Positions 1 to 9,119 of a stretch of DNA of 27,758 nt are shown here, one piece after another. This stretch comes from Isotricha intestinalis. Taxonomy: Eukaryota; Ciliophora; Litostomatea; Vestibuliferida; Isotrichidae. The translations under genes and the position numbers were made by a program. The stretch covers positions 1 to 27,758 of the forward strand of contig JAJJLU010003842.1 in assembly GCA_023807065.1 (NCBI GenBank). Direction: 5' to 3'. Under the pieces are notes generated by a model. The model was not told the origin of the DNA. It worked only from the letters and a program-made list of their open reading frames with translations, and ran no database searches. Within the stretch, counting starts at the first letter, position 1; each line of letters opens with the position of its first letter.

Positions 1-648
1 TTTTCTTTAATAATTATATATTATATCATAAAAATTCACTATTTTTTCATATTTTATGTATTTCCATTTATTTTCTATTAGAATAAACTAATTATTTTTA
101 TTATTTAGTTATAAAGGATTAATTTTTTCTCTATATTTTGGCATTTTATTTCATTATTATCTTTATTATTCTTATTATTATTTAAATTTTTTGAAATTTT
201 GTGTTAATATTTCATAATAAAATAATAGGTGAGAAAGGAGGAAATAAAGGAAAAGTTGATGAAAAAGATAAGAAGGTGAAGGAATAGAAGAATAAGAAAA
301 TGAGAAAGAGGAAGAAGGATTACTGATGAAGAAATAAAGTAATAAAATATAAAGGGAAAAAGAAATTTATTAAATAATCAATTAAATAATTTATATAAAT
401 AAAAAATCTCATTTTTAAAAAAAATAAAAAATAAAGTCAATCTCCCCAAATATCGCAATCCTTATCTCTCTTATTATTCATCTTTAATATTATTCAATAT
501 AATATCAATTTTTTTTAATTTTAATTCTAACAATCTTTATAATATAATTTTATTATTATCTTTATTTTTTAAATATAAATAAATTATATTCATACTATGA
601 ATTATTTTTATATTATATTATTTGTCAATAAATAAATTATTATTAAAA
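1..648. other. Non-coding stretch with a purine-rich patch
   Basis: I see no convincing gene here. Most of it is ordinary A/T-rich spacer, which includes the region downstream of the minus-strand gene that ends at 649. The exception is about 228-359, where the + strand is roughly 85% purine by my count and unusually rich in G for this genome. All three frames there read as Lys/Glu/Arg-rich peptide, and all are broken by stops within a few dozen codons. No tRNA-like, rRNA-like or telomere-like repeat is visible. Confidence 0.6.
228..359 (+). other. Purine-rich tract, possible decayed coding remnant
   Basis: About 130 bases made almost entirely of A and G on the + strand, bounded by mixed AT spacer. 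One frame reads as a Lys/Glu/Gly-rich peptide for about 19 codons, meets a TAG, then continues Lys/Arg-rich to a double stop near 323-336. This could be the remains of a charged coding tail, an exon of an unseen gene, or a simple-sequence purine tract. Nothing in the sequence decides between these. Confidence 0.4.
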
Positions 649-1683
649 TTATAATTGATTATCATCTTTATCATATTCTTCTTGTTTTAATATTAAATGA
701 TTCATTAAAGAAACCCATTTTTCTAATAATTCAATTTTATCAGAAGAAAACATTTCAAAATTTTCTTTTATTAAATAAATAATAAAAAAATAAGGCTCTT
801 TTCTTTCACTTTGAGAATCAGATTCTAAACTTCTTTTTGTTTCTCTTCCTTTATCAAATTCAACAAAACAACTTTTTTTCATATCTCTATATTTTAGAAT
901 TTGAATTGGTTTTTTAAGTGTAATATATTTTTCTTTTGTATTATATATTCTAAATTCTCTTTTTGTACTTGAACAAAATCTTGGAATTAATTTTTTATTT
1001 ATTATTTTTTTTCCTGTTATTTGAACTCTATTTATTTCAGAAAAAAAAATAGTTTCATCATTTTTATGTATTAAAGGGTTATTTAATTCAATAAAAGAAT
1101 AAACATTTATATAATTTGAAGTAATTGGATATATATGATTTTTATTAAAATATTCTTTACATATTTTATTGTCAAATATAGGATCTTCCAAATAATTTTT
1201 ACTAATATCAAATTGATTTTTTTTATTTAAAGAAATATAAGTTAATTTTGTATTTGGAATAATTTTTGAATTATCTTCAATTTGAAAATTATTATTTCCT
1301 TGAAAAATCATATCTGATGATTTTCTATGACGTTTTTTAATATTGTTGGTTCGATAATTTCTCTCATTCAAATACCCATATTCTAAATTTGAATAATTAC
1401 TAACATTTGGACTTTTTGCCGTTTTATCATTATTTAATGAATATGTTTTTGTTTTTTTATTTTTTATATTTGAATTATTTTCATTTTCACTATCAATTAA
1501 TCCTCTTTCGTTTTTAGTATATTTATTATTCCCATTTTTATTGAACTTTTGTAATAAAGTCTTCTTTTGTGAATCTAAACTATTAAGAGCTATATTATTT
1601 TTTGGGTTTTCTTGTGGATTAAAATCTAATTCATTTTCTAGTTTTTTATCTTTACATTTACATTTACATCCATTGATTCCCAT
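649..1683 (-). CDS. Putatively N-myristoylated protein with a C-terminal PH-like domain
   Basis: 344 residues, ending in TAA. The protein starts MGINGCKCKCKDKK: Gly2 followed by Cys6, Cys8 and Cys10 is the arrangement expected for N-myristoylation plus palmitoylation, so a membrane-bound inner-leaflet location is inferred. The start is well supported because the lipidation motif depends on this Met. Residues 15-200 are Asn/Lys-rich and look disordered. Residues about 215-333 look like a pleckstrin-homology fold: alternating beta-type segments, then an FSSDKIELLEKWVSLMNHLI segment (313-332) that has the conserved Trp and pattern of the closing PH helix. PH domains bind phosphoinositides or proteins; the ligand here is unknown. 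The gene is divergent from the centrin-like gene at 1960. No catalytic domain is visible. Confidence 0.6.
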   Translation of the reverse strand: MGINGCKCKCKDKKLENELDFNPQENPKNNIALNSLDSQKKTLLQKFNKNGNNKYTKNERGLIDSENENNSNIKNKKTKTYSLNNDKTAKSPNVSNYSNLEYGYLNERNYRTNNIKKRHRKSSDMIFQGNNNFQIEDNSKIIPNTKLTYISLNKKNQFDISKNYLEDPIFDNKICKEYFNKNHIYPITSNYINVYSFIELNNPLIHKNDETIFFSEINRVQITGKKIINKKLIPRFCSSTKREFRIYNTKEKYITLKKPIQILKYRDMKKSCFVEFDKGRETKRSLESDSQSERKEPYFFIIYLIKENFEMFSSDKIELLEKWVSLMNHLILKQEEYDKDDNQL

Positions 1684-1959
1684 CTGAAATTAAAAAATAA
1701 AATTATTTAGATAGGTAATAAAAATATTTAAAAAAATTGAAGTTTAAATAAAATTAATAAAATGAATTTCAATAAAAATTTGTAATTATTTATATTCTTT
1801 TATTTGATTATATCTCCCTTTTTGTTTTTATTTGTTGATTTTATATTTTTTAAAAAAATAATTAAAAAAATTTTATCCAAAAATAAAATGATTTAAAAAG
1901 AAAAAAATTAAAAAATCCTATAAAAGGAGAAAAAAAATAAGTGAAAAGCATATAAAAAA
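1684..1959. promoter_or_regulatory. Divergent intergenic region upstream of the PH-like and centrin-like genes
   Basis: This 276-base spacer lies between two divergently transcribed genes, so it should hold both promoters. It is almost pure A/T. The + strand start at 1960 is preceded by an A-run, as at most starts in this window. I see no recognisable element, so the call rests on position only. Confidence 0.4.
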
Positions 1960-2469
1960 ATGAAAAAGAAGGGAGGAGCCACAAAAACTACAAAAGTAAC
2001 AACAACAGTAAGACAAGTATTAACTCCAGAAGATACACAAGTAGTAAAATTATGCTTTGAATGCTTTGACCCAAAAAATACAGGACAAATTGATCCAAGA
2101 GAATTAAAAGAAACAATGGAACAATTAGGATTTGCAAAAACAAATCCAGGTGTATATGAAATAATAGCTTCAATGGATTCACCAGAATATAAAAATGGAA
2201 TGAACTTTGATCAATTCACTGAAGTTATTAATACTCAATTAGTTGATAAAGAAAGTAAAGATGGTATTCAAAGAATCTTCGATTTATTTGCTGATCAAGA
2301 AAACCCTGATAATATTACCTTAAATTCTTTGAAAAAAAATGCTGTTGAATTACAAGCTGATATTACTCCTGAAGAATTAAAAGATTTATTAGGAAGAGCT
2401 TCTAATAATGGTAATGATATCAATTTCGAGGAATTCTATGAAATTATGACAAAAAGAACTTTTGCATAA
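1960..2469 (+). CDS. Centrin-like EF-hand protein with degenerate calcium loops
   Basis: 169 residues, the usual centrin length, with a basic N-terminal tail (1-20) and four EF-hand positions. EF1 (loop 37-48, DPKNTGQIDPRE) keeps Gly and the final Glu and looks able to bind calcium, although residue 3 is Lys. EF2 (about 73-84) lacks the usual acidic pattern and the central Gly is shifted. EF3 (about 112-123) lacks the terminal Glu. EF4 (about 148-158, SNNGNDINFEE) appears one residue short and has Ser at position 1. The C-terminus, EFYEIMTKRTFA, matches the centrin C-terminal helix pattern. Centrins work in basal bodies and in contractile or cortical fibres; ciliates carry many. Calcium binding is probably restricted to EF1, by inference. 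Third-position bases shift from mostly A in the first half to mostly T in the second. A divergent centrin is the best call; another EF-hand family member is possible. Confidence 0.8.
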   Translation: MKKKGGATKTTKVTTTVRQVLTPEDTQVVKLCFECFDPKNTGQIDPRELKETMEQLGFAKTNPGVYEIIASMDSPEYKNGMNFDQFTEVINTQLVDKESKDGIQRIFDLFADQENPDNITLNSLKKNAVELQADITPEELKDLLGRASNNGNDINFEEFYEIMTKRTFA

Positions 2470-2831
2470 AAAAAATATTTTAGGATATTTAAATTATTTT
2501 TTATTTTTTATTTAAGAATGTTTCATTTTTATTTTTTTTATTTACTTTTTTTTCAGATTTTTATTAATTTTTGATGTTAATAAGCTTTGTTATTATGTTT
2601 CTTTTTAATTTTTTGCTTAACTTTCGGTTACTCTTGTATCAATTAATTTAGTAATTTAATTATTATATTAAATATTTAATTAGTTTTATATTAATTAGGA
2701 TATAAAAAAATAATGATATTTTCAGACACCATAATTCTTCCTTAAACTCTTTTAATCTTTAACAATTCAAATAAAAATAGATTATAAAAAATAAAATAAT
2801 TTTAATTATTTAGTAAATAATTCAATTAAAG
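2470..2831. other. Convergent intergenic region, nothing recognised
   Basis: These 362 bases lie between the 3-prime ends of the centrin-like gene (+) and the membrane-protein gene (-). The sequence is T-rich with two slightly less AT-rich islands near 2575-2645 and 2711-2750. No open frame of note, RNA gene or repeat is visible. It most likely holds the two 3-prime untranslated regions. Confidence 0.5.
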
Positions 2832-4298
2832 TCAAATATTTAAACGTTTATAAGAGTTTAAAATCATTGGAATAAAAAAATCAAAACTTGTCATTTTTTT
2901 AAAGATTTTTAAATAAAGTCCAAAAGTTCGATACCTTTTAAAATGTCCTAAAGTAAAAAAAGGGAAAATGTAATAATATAAATAATAAGTAAATTTTTTA
3001 TTTTTTTTATTAAAAGTTTTTAATGATTTTAATTCATCATTATTAATCTCAAAGACTGATAAAATATAATTCTTCATTTTTATATTAAATAAAATAATGT
3101 TTTCTTCTTCAATATTTTTCCTTTTCAATGGAATAGAAGAAATATGACATTTATTTTGAATTTTTATTATATTTTGATTGCTAAAATCAGAATCATTATT
3201 AATGTTATTTACTTTTTTACATTCAACAGAAATTAAATTATTTCCAATATCAATTATAAAAGATTTTTTAATAAAATTATAAGAAATGAATTGAAAAAAA
3301 ATTGAAATAATATCAAAAATTCCTCCCATAAAACCAATTAAATCCTGAATTTTAACATATGATCTTATATATTCATTCTGAAAATCATCACATGTAATAA
3401 TAATATCTAGTATTAAATTATTATTATATATATTTTTAGAAATGAGTTCAAAAGAAGTATGATGTATTTGTACTAAAGAATGTTCATAATTCAAATTAAA
3501 AAATTTACCATTGTCACTGATATATTTATCTTTTGAAATGAAATAAGAATATCTTTTAATATAATCCAATGAAATATAAAAGGAATATGTATTTAAAACA
3601 TTAAGTATAGGATTAGATTTATTAAAATGATCTGTAGTTTGATATATAGAAAATAATGAAAAATAAGAATTTCTTAAACTATCATTGATTTCTTCATTGC
3701 TCTTACAATGATTATTATTTTCAGTAGAATTTTCACATTTCAATAAATGAAACTCTAATGTTTTATATCCTTTAACTTTGTTATCAAAAGTTCCTTTAAT
3801 AGAAATATTTTTATTGGTTTTGAGACAAAAATTATTTATGTAATTATTTTCAGTGAGTAAGTCTTTAAAAAAGTAAAAACTATTTAAGGAACATTCTTCT
3901 AATTCTAATGGATATGATGCTTGTTTCTCAACATAATCTAAAGCTGTTTGGTTTGGTGTATATATATTTAAATCAAACTTGAAAGTTACATATCTTTCAT
4001 CTAATTTAAGTTTATTATTCAAATTAATTACACTAATCATAACAGGAAAAGCTGAAAGTTCAATTTCATTTTCTCCATTTAAATAATTATAATTTGTTAC
4101 TAAAGAAAAAGCATCTTTAAATAATATTTTTTTTACATTAACAAATGACATTGTTAATATTATTGATATTGAAATTAAACTAAAGAAAACACCACATATT
4201 GTATTATATTCAGTTTCTTGTTGATATCGAAGAGAAAAATTAAATCCATAAATATCTAATTTCTTAAATAAATCAAATATATATTTCTTTAATTTCAT
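2832..4298 (-). CDS. Ciliate-type two-pass membrane protein, paralogue of the gene at 25747
   Basis: 488 residues, ending in TGA. The N-terminal signature FKKLDIYGFNFSLRY (11-25), followed by a Gly and a first membrane segment (about 34-56), is typical of a large family that I know from ciliate genomes, where members are annotated only as transmembrane proteins. A non-cytoplasmic domain with several Cys follows (57-316). Then come a second membrane segment introduced by LIGFMGGIFDI (about 318-345) and a basic cytoplasmic tail (346-488). The layout resembles Erv41/Erv46-type ER-Golgi cargo receptors in having one membrane segment near the N-terminus, a large lumenal domain and another membrane segment, but I see no firm sequence match. 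Function unknown. The gene at 25747-27231 has the same layout and equivalent motifs, so the two are diverged paralogues. Confidence 0.7.
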   Translation of the reverse strand: MKLKKYIFDLFKKLDIYGFNFSLRYQQETEYNTICGVFFSLISISIILTMSFVNVKKILFKDAFSLVTNYNYLNGENEIELSAFPVMISVINLNNKLKLDERYVTFKFDLNIYTPNQTALDYVEKQASYPLELEECSLNSFYFFKDLLTENNYINNFCLKTNKNISIKGTFDNKVKGYKTLEFHLLKCENSTENNNHCKSNEEINDSLRNSYFSLFSIYQTTDHFNKSNPILNVLNTYSFYISLDYIKRYSYFISKDKYISDNGKFFNLNYEHSLVQIHHTSFELISKNIYNNNLILDIIITCDDFQNEYIRSYVKIQDLIGFMGGIFDIISIFFQFISYNFIKKSFIIDIGNNLISVECKKVNNINNDSDFSNQNIIKIQNKCHISSIPLKRKNIEEENIILFNIKMKNYILSVFEINNDELKSLKTFNKKNKKFTYYLYYYIFPFFTLGHFKRYRTFGLYLKIFKKMTSFDFFIPMILNSYKRLNI

Positions 4299-4404
4299 TT
4301 TTTTATTTTATTATTAATAATTTTTCTTGAATATTCAAACAGAAAGATTTTAAACAAATTTATTTTTTAAATTGAAATTAAGAAAAAAATAATAAATTAT
4401 TTAA
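4299..4404. promoter_or_regulatory. Short divergent promoter region
   Basis: Only 106 bases separate the start codons of the minus-strand membrane protein and the plus-strand MFS transporter, so both promoters must lie here or inside the genes. The spacer is A/T-rich with A-runs before each start. No specific motif is recognised. Confidence 0.4.
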
Positions 4405-5886
4405 ATGTCCTCATTTTTTGAAGATGAAAAAAATTTAAGAATTAAAGGATATTTTTCTTTAGTAGGACATTCTTTAACAACTTTGTTAACAGGAAACACT
4501 TTATCTCTTCTTCATTTTTCTAATTATTATTCATCATATTTATCAGAAAATGAATTAGAAATACCAAAATATTATTCAAGGATTTTTATTGGTTTAGTGA
4601 TTACATTATCTAATTTATCAAATATACTTTCAAATATATTAACTTATTATTTAAATTTAAAAACTACTATTTTTATCTCATATTTTTTTCTAATGATTTC
4701 AGTTTTACTTTTATATTATTCTTTTAATATTAATTTAATTTTTTTTGCTTTTATTCTTTATGGAATTGGAATAGGAATTTCATATCATCCTTTAATAAAT
4801 AATACTTCAAACTTTTTTCCTGAAAAAAAAGGTTTAGTTTCATTTATTAATTTAATCATATTTTGTATAAGTTCTCCATTATTTTATATAATATTGGAAC
4901 AAATAATTTTTTTTCACAGTGGAAATTATATTGAAGGAATAACAACATATTTATGGTTTTTAATCATATTATATATAATTTTCGGATTAATTTCAATAAC
5001 TATTATTTTTGATTATCAAAAAGAATTTTTTGATGAGAGTGAATTTGATGATACAGAACTTTCTGATTTAGATGATAAAAAATATCTAGAATCTGGAAAT
5101 AGTATTGAATTATCTATTATTGGAAAAAAAGAAAGTTTATATGGTAAATTTAAAAAAACTTCTATTAGAAAATCTTCACTTCCTTCAAAAAAAACATCTA
5201 ATGCTGAATTATTATTATTCAATTCTTCTTTTGATTATGATTATTCTTTACAACTTTTTTATTCTAAAATTTTTCATGAAATGAGAAATAGAAATTTTTG
5301 GGTCATTACTATTTTTTATTTTAATTCTATGATTATTATTTTTAATTTTTTTATTAAGATCAGAGAAACAGAAATTTTTAGGTTTATAATTTGTGTTTCA
5401 ATTTTTAGATTTTTTAGTCCTTTTATTCTTAAATTTATTGGAAGTAAATTTTTATCTTTGATAACTATATTCATTCAAATAGTAATTTTAATTTTGGAAA
5501 AATATTACAATTTAAGTTCATACCAAAAATTATTAATTATTATAGGAAAAGGATTTTCTTTTGGAGTTTATTCAATAAATATTTCTTCAATTATCCCTCA
5601 AAAATTTGGTTATGAAACTAATTTTATGTTAACTGGATTTATTATTTGTATTGGAACTTTTAGTTTATGGTTAAATTTTTTATATAGAATCTTTTATAAT
5701 GACCCTGAATTGGAATTTACTCTATTATTAATTGTGTCATTCATATCGATAATTTTTCTATTAATGATTAAAGGACCTTTTATTATGAAAGATACAAATG
5801 AATTAAATAAATCATTTGGTTCCAGTTCTGAAGAAGATGAAAAAGAAGGTAAAAAGAATAAAAAAGAAGAAGAAGAAGAGGATTAA
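4405..5886 (+). CDS. Major facilitator superfamily transporter, oxalate/formate-antiporter-like
   Basis: 493 residues with about twelve hydrophobic segments: six in 14-203, a hydrophilic loop at 204-295 carrying an acidic stretch and a basic Ser/Lys stretch, then six in 296-457. Segment 4 reads YGIGIGISYHP (119-129) and is followed by FFPEKKGLVSF (137-147). This Gly-rich helix plus FP-x-KKGL loop is typical of the MFS branch that contains oxalate/formate and monocarboxylate-type carriers and fungal MCH1-like or plant nodulin-like proteins. The substrate cannot be read from the sequence. The C-terminus (470-493) is Ser-, Lys- and Glu-rich and probably cytoplasmic. The central loop could be phosphorylated, by inference from Ser/Thr runs next to basic residues. 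The gene converges on the ABCA gene. Length and topology look complete. Confidence 0.75.
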   Translation: MSSFFEDEKNLRIKGYFSLVGHSLTTLLTGNTLSLLHFSNYYSSYLSENELEIPKYYSRIFIGLVITLSNLSNILSNILTYYLNLKTTIFISYFFLMISVLLLYYSFNINLIFFAFILYGIGIGISYHPLINNTSNFFPEKKGLVSFINLIIFCISSPLFYIILEQIIFFHSGNYIEGITTYLWFLIILYIIFGLISITIIFDYQKEFFDESEFDDTELSDLDDKKYLESGNSIELSIIGKKESLYGKFKKTSIRKSSLPSKKTSNAELLLFNSSFDYDYSLQLFYSKIFHEMRNRNFWVITIFYFNSMIIIFNFFIKIRETEIFRFIICVSIFRFFSPFILKFIGSKFLSLITIFIQIVILILEKYYNLSSYQKLLIIIGKGFSFGVYSINISSIIPQKFGYETNFMLTGFIICIGTFSLWLNFLYRIFYNDPELEFTLLLIVSFISIIFLLMIKGPFIMKDTNELNKSFGSSSEEDEKEGKKNKKEEEEED

Positions 5887-6037
5887 AAACTATAAAGTTA
5901 ATTAAATTTTTTTATAATTTGTGTGTTTGGTTTATTTATTTATTAATATATAATTATAAATAATTATTTCCTTCTATAAATCATAAATATACAAAATGAA
6001 AAATAAGAAAGTAAATAAATAAAAAATACTATAATAA
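5887..6037. other. Convergent spacer between MFS and ABCA genes
   Basis: These 151 bases between two 3-prime ends are A/T-rich with short tandem TTTA-like units around 5930-5950. No gene or strong hairpin is visible. Confidence 0.4.
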
Positions 6038-8980
6038 TTAAAATTCCTCATTATCATCTTTAGTAATTTTCAAAAAAACATCTTCAATTGAAGTTTGTTC
6101 TATTCCTATTTCCTTAATTAAATTTTCCAAAACTTTTAATTTCCCTTCAAATTTTCTGTTTAAAATCTTGATAAATAAATTTAATTCATTTTCAAATCCA
6201 AAATTTAAAGAATAAAACAAGAATCCTGCTTTACAACTAATTAATTTAACATTATGGCATAAATGATTAATTTCCTGAATACATTCTTTATCTTTATTTT
6301 TAAAGCAAACAACACTAATTATATAGCCATTACCATAAATTTTTTTTAATTCCAAACTAGTACCAATACATTTCATAACTCCTTTTTTAATAATACATAT
6401 TTTATCACTTAAAAATTCTGCTTCATTCATAGAATGAGTGGTTAAAATAACAATAGATTTTTTTTTAATGTTTTTAATCATAGACCATATAAATCTCCTA
6501 TTTACAGGATCTAATCCAGTAGAAGGTTCATCTAAAAAAACAACATTAGGTTCACCTATTGTACTTAATAATATTGATATTCTTCTTTTCATTCCTCCTG
6601 AAAAAGTCTTCACTTGGTGGTTTATTACTTTTTCTAAATTCACTTCTTTCATTTTTAATTCTGATATTAAATTTATATCTTTTGATTGATAACCTCTTAT
6701 TATACTATATAATTCAATATGTTCTTTTGGGGTTAATTCATCCCATAAAATATCATGTTGTGGACATAAACCTATTAAATCTCTTTTTAATTTTAAATTT
6801 GAATTTTTTTCTTCTGTTATATTTATATTATTTATTTTAGCATATCCTGTTGTTGGTTTTATATTTCCACATAATACATTTATTAATGTAGTTTTTCCAG
6901 CTCCATTATGTCCTAACAATGTTAATAATTCTCCTTTTGGAACTTGTAAATATGTTTCTTTTAATGCATTTAATTCTTTTTCATTTCTTAATTTATATGT
7001 TTTATTTATTCCACATACTCTTAATCCTATAAATATTCCACTATTAATGTCTTTCTCATTTTTTATTATTTCATTTTTTTCATTCTTTACAGTTTCATCT
7101 CCTGGGTTATCAATTAATATAATATTATCTGAGTTTTCTGTTGATTTTCTATCTGTTTCATTATCATTTTTATTATTTTTTTCTTTTTCATTAATCTCAT
7201 TTTCGTTATTATTAGTTTCATTGTTTTCATTTAAATTTTCTGGAAATAAGGAATTTACATTTCCCATTTCTACAATTATTGAATAATCTTTTTTTTTCCT
7301 TTTAAAACAATTTTTCCAAAAATCAATAAAATCATAAATAGGAAATAAATAAGACCTTGCTTTACCTCTATTGTCTTCAATAACAGTGTCAAAATAAATC
7401 GTAGAAATTAAATAACATATTCCATTAACAAATAATAAGCAAAAATTTACAATAGTAGGAGCAATACTATAAGAAAAGAGTAATCTTCTCATAGAACCTT
7501 CTTGTCTAACAAATAAATCACTATATTTATAATGTCTTCCAGGATTATTAGTTAAAGTTATAGGATCAAATTTAGTTCCTGCAATAGTAGCAATATCAAC
7601 ATAAGCTTTATTAAAATTATATGGAGAAAAAGAATATAAAAACCATTTAAAACATCTTACAAGAAAAAATATATCTGTACTATACAAAATTTGATATAAA
7701 TAAGGATTAGAAAAAAAGCCTTGTAAAACACCACTTGTTAATATAATAGCAAATCCCCAAGTATAAGCTCCTTTAATTGTAGATATTATTGTACTAAAAA
7801 ATAAAGCCATTAATTGCATATCTAGAATAAATAAGAAAAATAAAAGAAACATTAATGGAAAAGGAGTATTTAAAAACAATTCCCATTTTAAAACATATGT
7901 GACAAAAATTAAAAAAGTTATTGAAAGTACTCCACTAAAAAATATTGATGTGAAAATCCAACTTAACCAAAAAGCTGTATTTGATAATCCAATTACAATT
8001 AAACTTTTTCTTAATTTTAATTCTTTTTCTCTAACTATTTCTATTAATACCATAATAAAAAAAGTCATTGGTATAAATAAAAAATATGGTCCTCCCAAAT
8101 TATTTACTACTGATGCATTTTCCATAAATCTATTTTCTGTTTGGGGAAAATCTGCAAAAGAAACATTTAATTTAGGGTTATTTTTATATATTTTAAAAAT
8201 TTTATTCATTTCAATTAAATAACCATTATCAATATCCATTTGTAATTTCATTAAATATTTATCTTTAGCACGATTTTGAAGAGGAGCTAAAAAATCATTA
8301 GGAGAAAGAGTAATATTATAAACAATTGTATAAAATCTATAAATTTCATTTTCTTTTTTTATTTCAGGAACACAAGGAATAGATAAATTTATTTTTTGCA
8401 TATTTGAATTAACATCTAAATTATCATAACAAAAAACAATTCCATAAAAAGTTTTATTTTTATTTACTTCTATATAACTAGAAAATTCAGAATAATTACT
8501 TATTGTAGAAAGAATAATATCTTCATTCATTTTTAAATTATTTTGATTTGCAACAAATGATAATATATTATATGATTCTTGTCTATTATATTCATTCCTT
8601 GATTTATCTATTACTATTCCTAATATAGTTGTGCAATTTATTGGTTTATTACATTTAGGAATTAAATTATCATTTAAATTTGTTTGAGATGGATTTAACT
8701 CAACATATTTTAGAGAATAAAATTCTAAAAAATTTTGTAATTGAACTAAAAACAAACAAATTATAAACGGCGATAAAAACATAAATAAAGTTGTTTTTAA
8801 GTTTCTAGAAAAAACAAGAAGAGTTTTTTTCATTAAAATATATGTTTGCATAATTACTAAATTATGTGGATTATTTTTTCTATTAAATTCAATAAATTCA
8901 TAATCTTGAAGTGATTCTGAAATTTTATCATATTCAGTGTTATATTTAAGAATTTCAACCATATTTGATATTTCAATCAT
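6038..8980 (-). CDS. ABCA-type half-size ABC transporter
   Basis: 980 residues, one membrane domain followed by one ATPase domain. A first membrane helix lies at about 60-82, a large extracytosolic loop with several Cys spans about 83-295, and a cluster of hydrophobic segments lies between 296 and 530. An Asn/Glu/Lys-rich linker (about 575-645) joins this to the ATPase. The ATPase is complete: Walker A GHNGAGKTT (690-698), Q-loop Gln741, signature FSGGMKRR (793-800), Walker B VVFLDEPSTGLDP (813-825) and H-loop His849. The C-terminal TSIEDVFLKI (963-972) is a hallmark of ABCA proteins. Relatives move lipids or sterols across membranes. A half transporter of this kind probably works as a dimer, by family analogy. 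All catalytic residues are present, so it should be active. The gene is divergent from the myosin-like gene. Confidence 0.9.
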   Translation of the reverse strand: MIEISNMVEILKYNTEYDKISESLQDYEFIEFNRKNNPHNLVIMQTYILMKKTLLVFSRNLKTTLFMFLSPFIICLFLVQLQNFLEFYSLKYVELNPSQTNLNDNLIPKCNKPINCTTILGIVIDKSRNEYNRQESYNILSFVANQNNLKMNEDIILSTISNYSEFSSYIEVNKNKTFYGIVFCYDNLDVNSNMQKINLSIPCVPEIKKENEIYRFYTIVYNITLSPNDFLAPLQNRAKDKYLMKLQMDIDNGYLIEMNKIFKIYKNNPKLNVSFADFPQTENRFMENASVVNNLGGPYFLFIPMTFFIMVLIEIVREKELKLRKSLIVIGLSNTAFWLSWIFTSIFFSGVLSITFLIFVTYVLKWELFLNTPFPLMFLLFFLFILDMQLMALFFSTIISTIKGAYTWGFAIILTSGVLQGFFSNPYLYQILYSTDIFFLVRCFKWFLYSFSPYNFNKAYVDIATIAGTKFDPITLTNNPGRHYKYSDLFVRQEGSMRRLLFSYSIAPTIVNFCLLFVNGICYLISTIYFDTVIEDNRGKARSYLFPIYDFIDFWKNCFKRKKKDYSIIVEMGNVNSLFPENLNENNETNNNENEINEKEKNNKNDNETDRKSTENSDNIILIDNPGDETVKNEKNEIIKNEKDINSGIFIGLRVCGINKTYKLRNEKELNALKETYLQVPKGELLTLLGHNGAGKTTLINVLCGNIKPTTGYAKINNINITEEKNSNLKLKRDLIGLCPQHDILWDELTPKEHIELYSIIRGYQSKDINLISELKMKEVNLEKVINHQVKTFSGGMKRRISILLSTIGEPNVVFLDEPSTGLDPVNRRFIWSMIKNIKKKSIVILTTHSMNEAEFLSDKICIIKKGVMKCIGTSLELKKIYGNGYIISVVCFKNKDKECIQEINHLCHNVKLISCKAGFLFYSLNFGFENELNLFIKILNRKFEGKLKVLENLIKEIGIEQTSIEDVFLKITKDDNEEF

Positions 8981-9119
8981 AAAAATTAATTATTTATATA
9001 TTTCAAAAAACATTTTGTCAAATTAGACTTCAACCCTTTACTTATATATATGAATTTAGTGATGTCATTTAAAAGAATACAAATTAATTTTTTTATTTTT
9101 TATGTAAAATTAAAAAATA
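8981..9119. promoter_or_regulatory. Divergent promoter region between ABCA and myosin-like genes
   Basis: The 139-base spacer must serve two divergent genes. It contains a slightly GC-richer core around 9025-9070 within otherwise A/T sequence. No known element is recognised with confidence. Confidence 0.35.

Noticed and set aside
1340..1375. GGTTCGATAA, resembling a tRNA T-loop
   Set aside because: It is inside the coding region of the PH-like gene and no acceptor or anticodon stems fit around it.
1988..2182. Leu/Ile-rich open frame antisense to the centrin-like gene
   Set aside because: It lies wholly opposite a well-supported EF-hand gene, and its hydrophobic composition is what the complement of Lys/Glu/Asn-rich AT-rich codons gives.
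5016..5222. Antisense open frame inside the MFS gene
   Set aside because: It is opposite the charged central loop of the transporter, with a Ser-rich composition expected from the complement and no supporting motif.
6438..8222. Several open frames on the + strand inside the ABCA gene (6438-6689, 6559-6840, 7047-7286, 7899-8222)
   Set aside because: All lie opposite conserved ABC transporter sequence and overlap each other; low-complexity Phe/Ser/Leu peptides without motifs.
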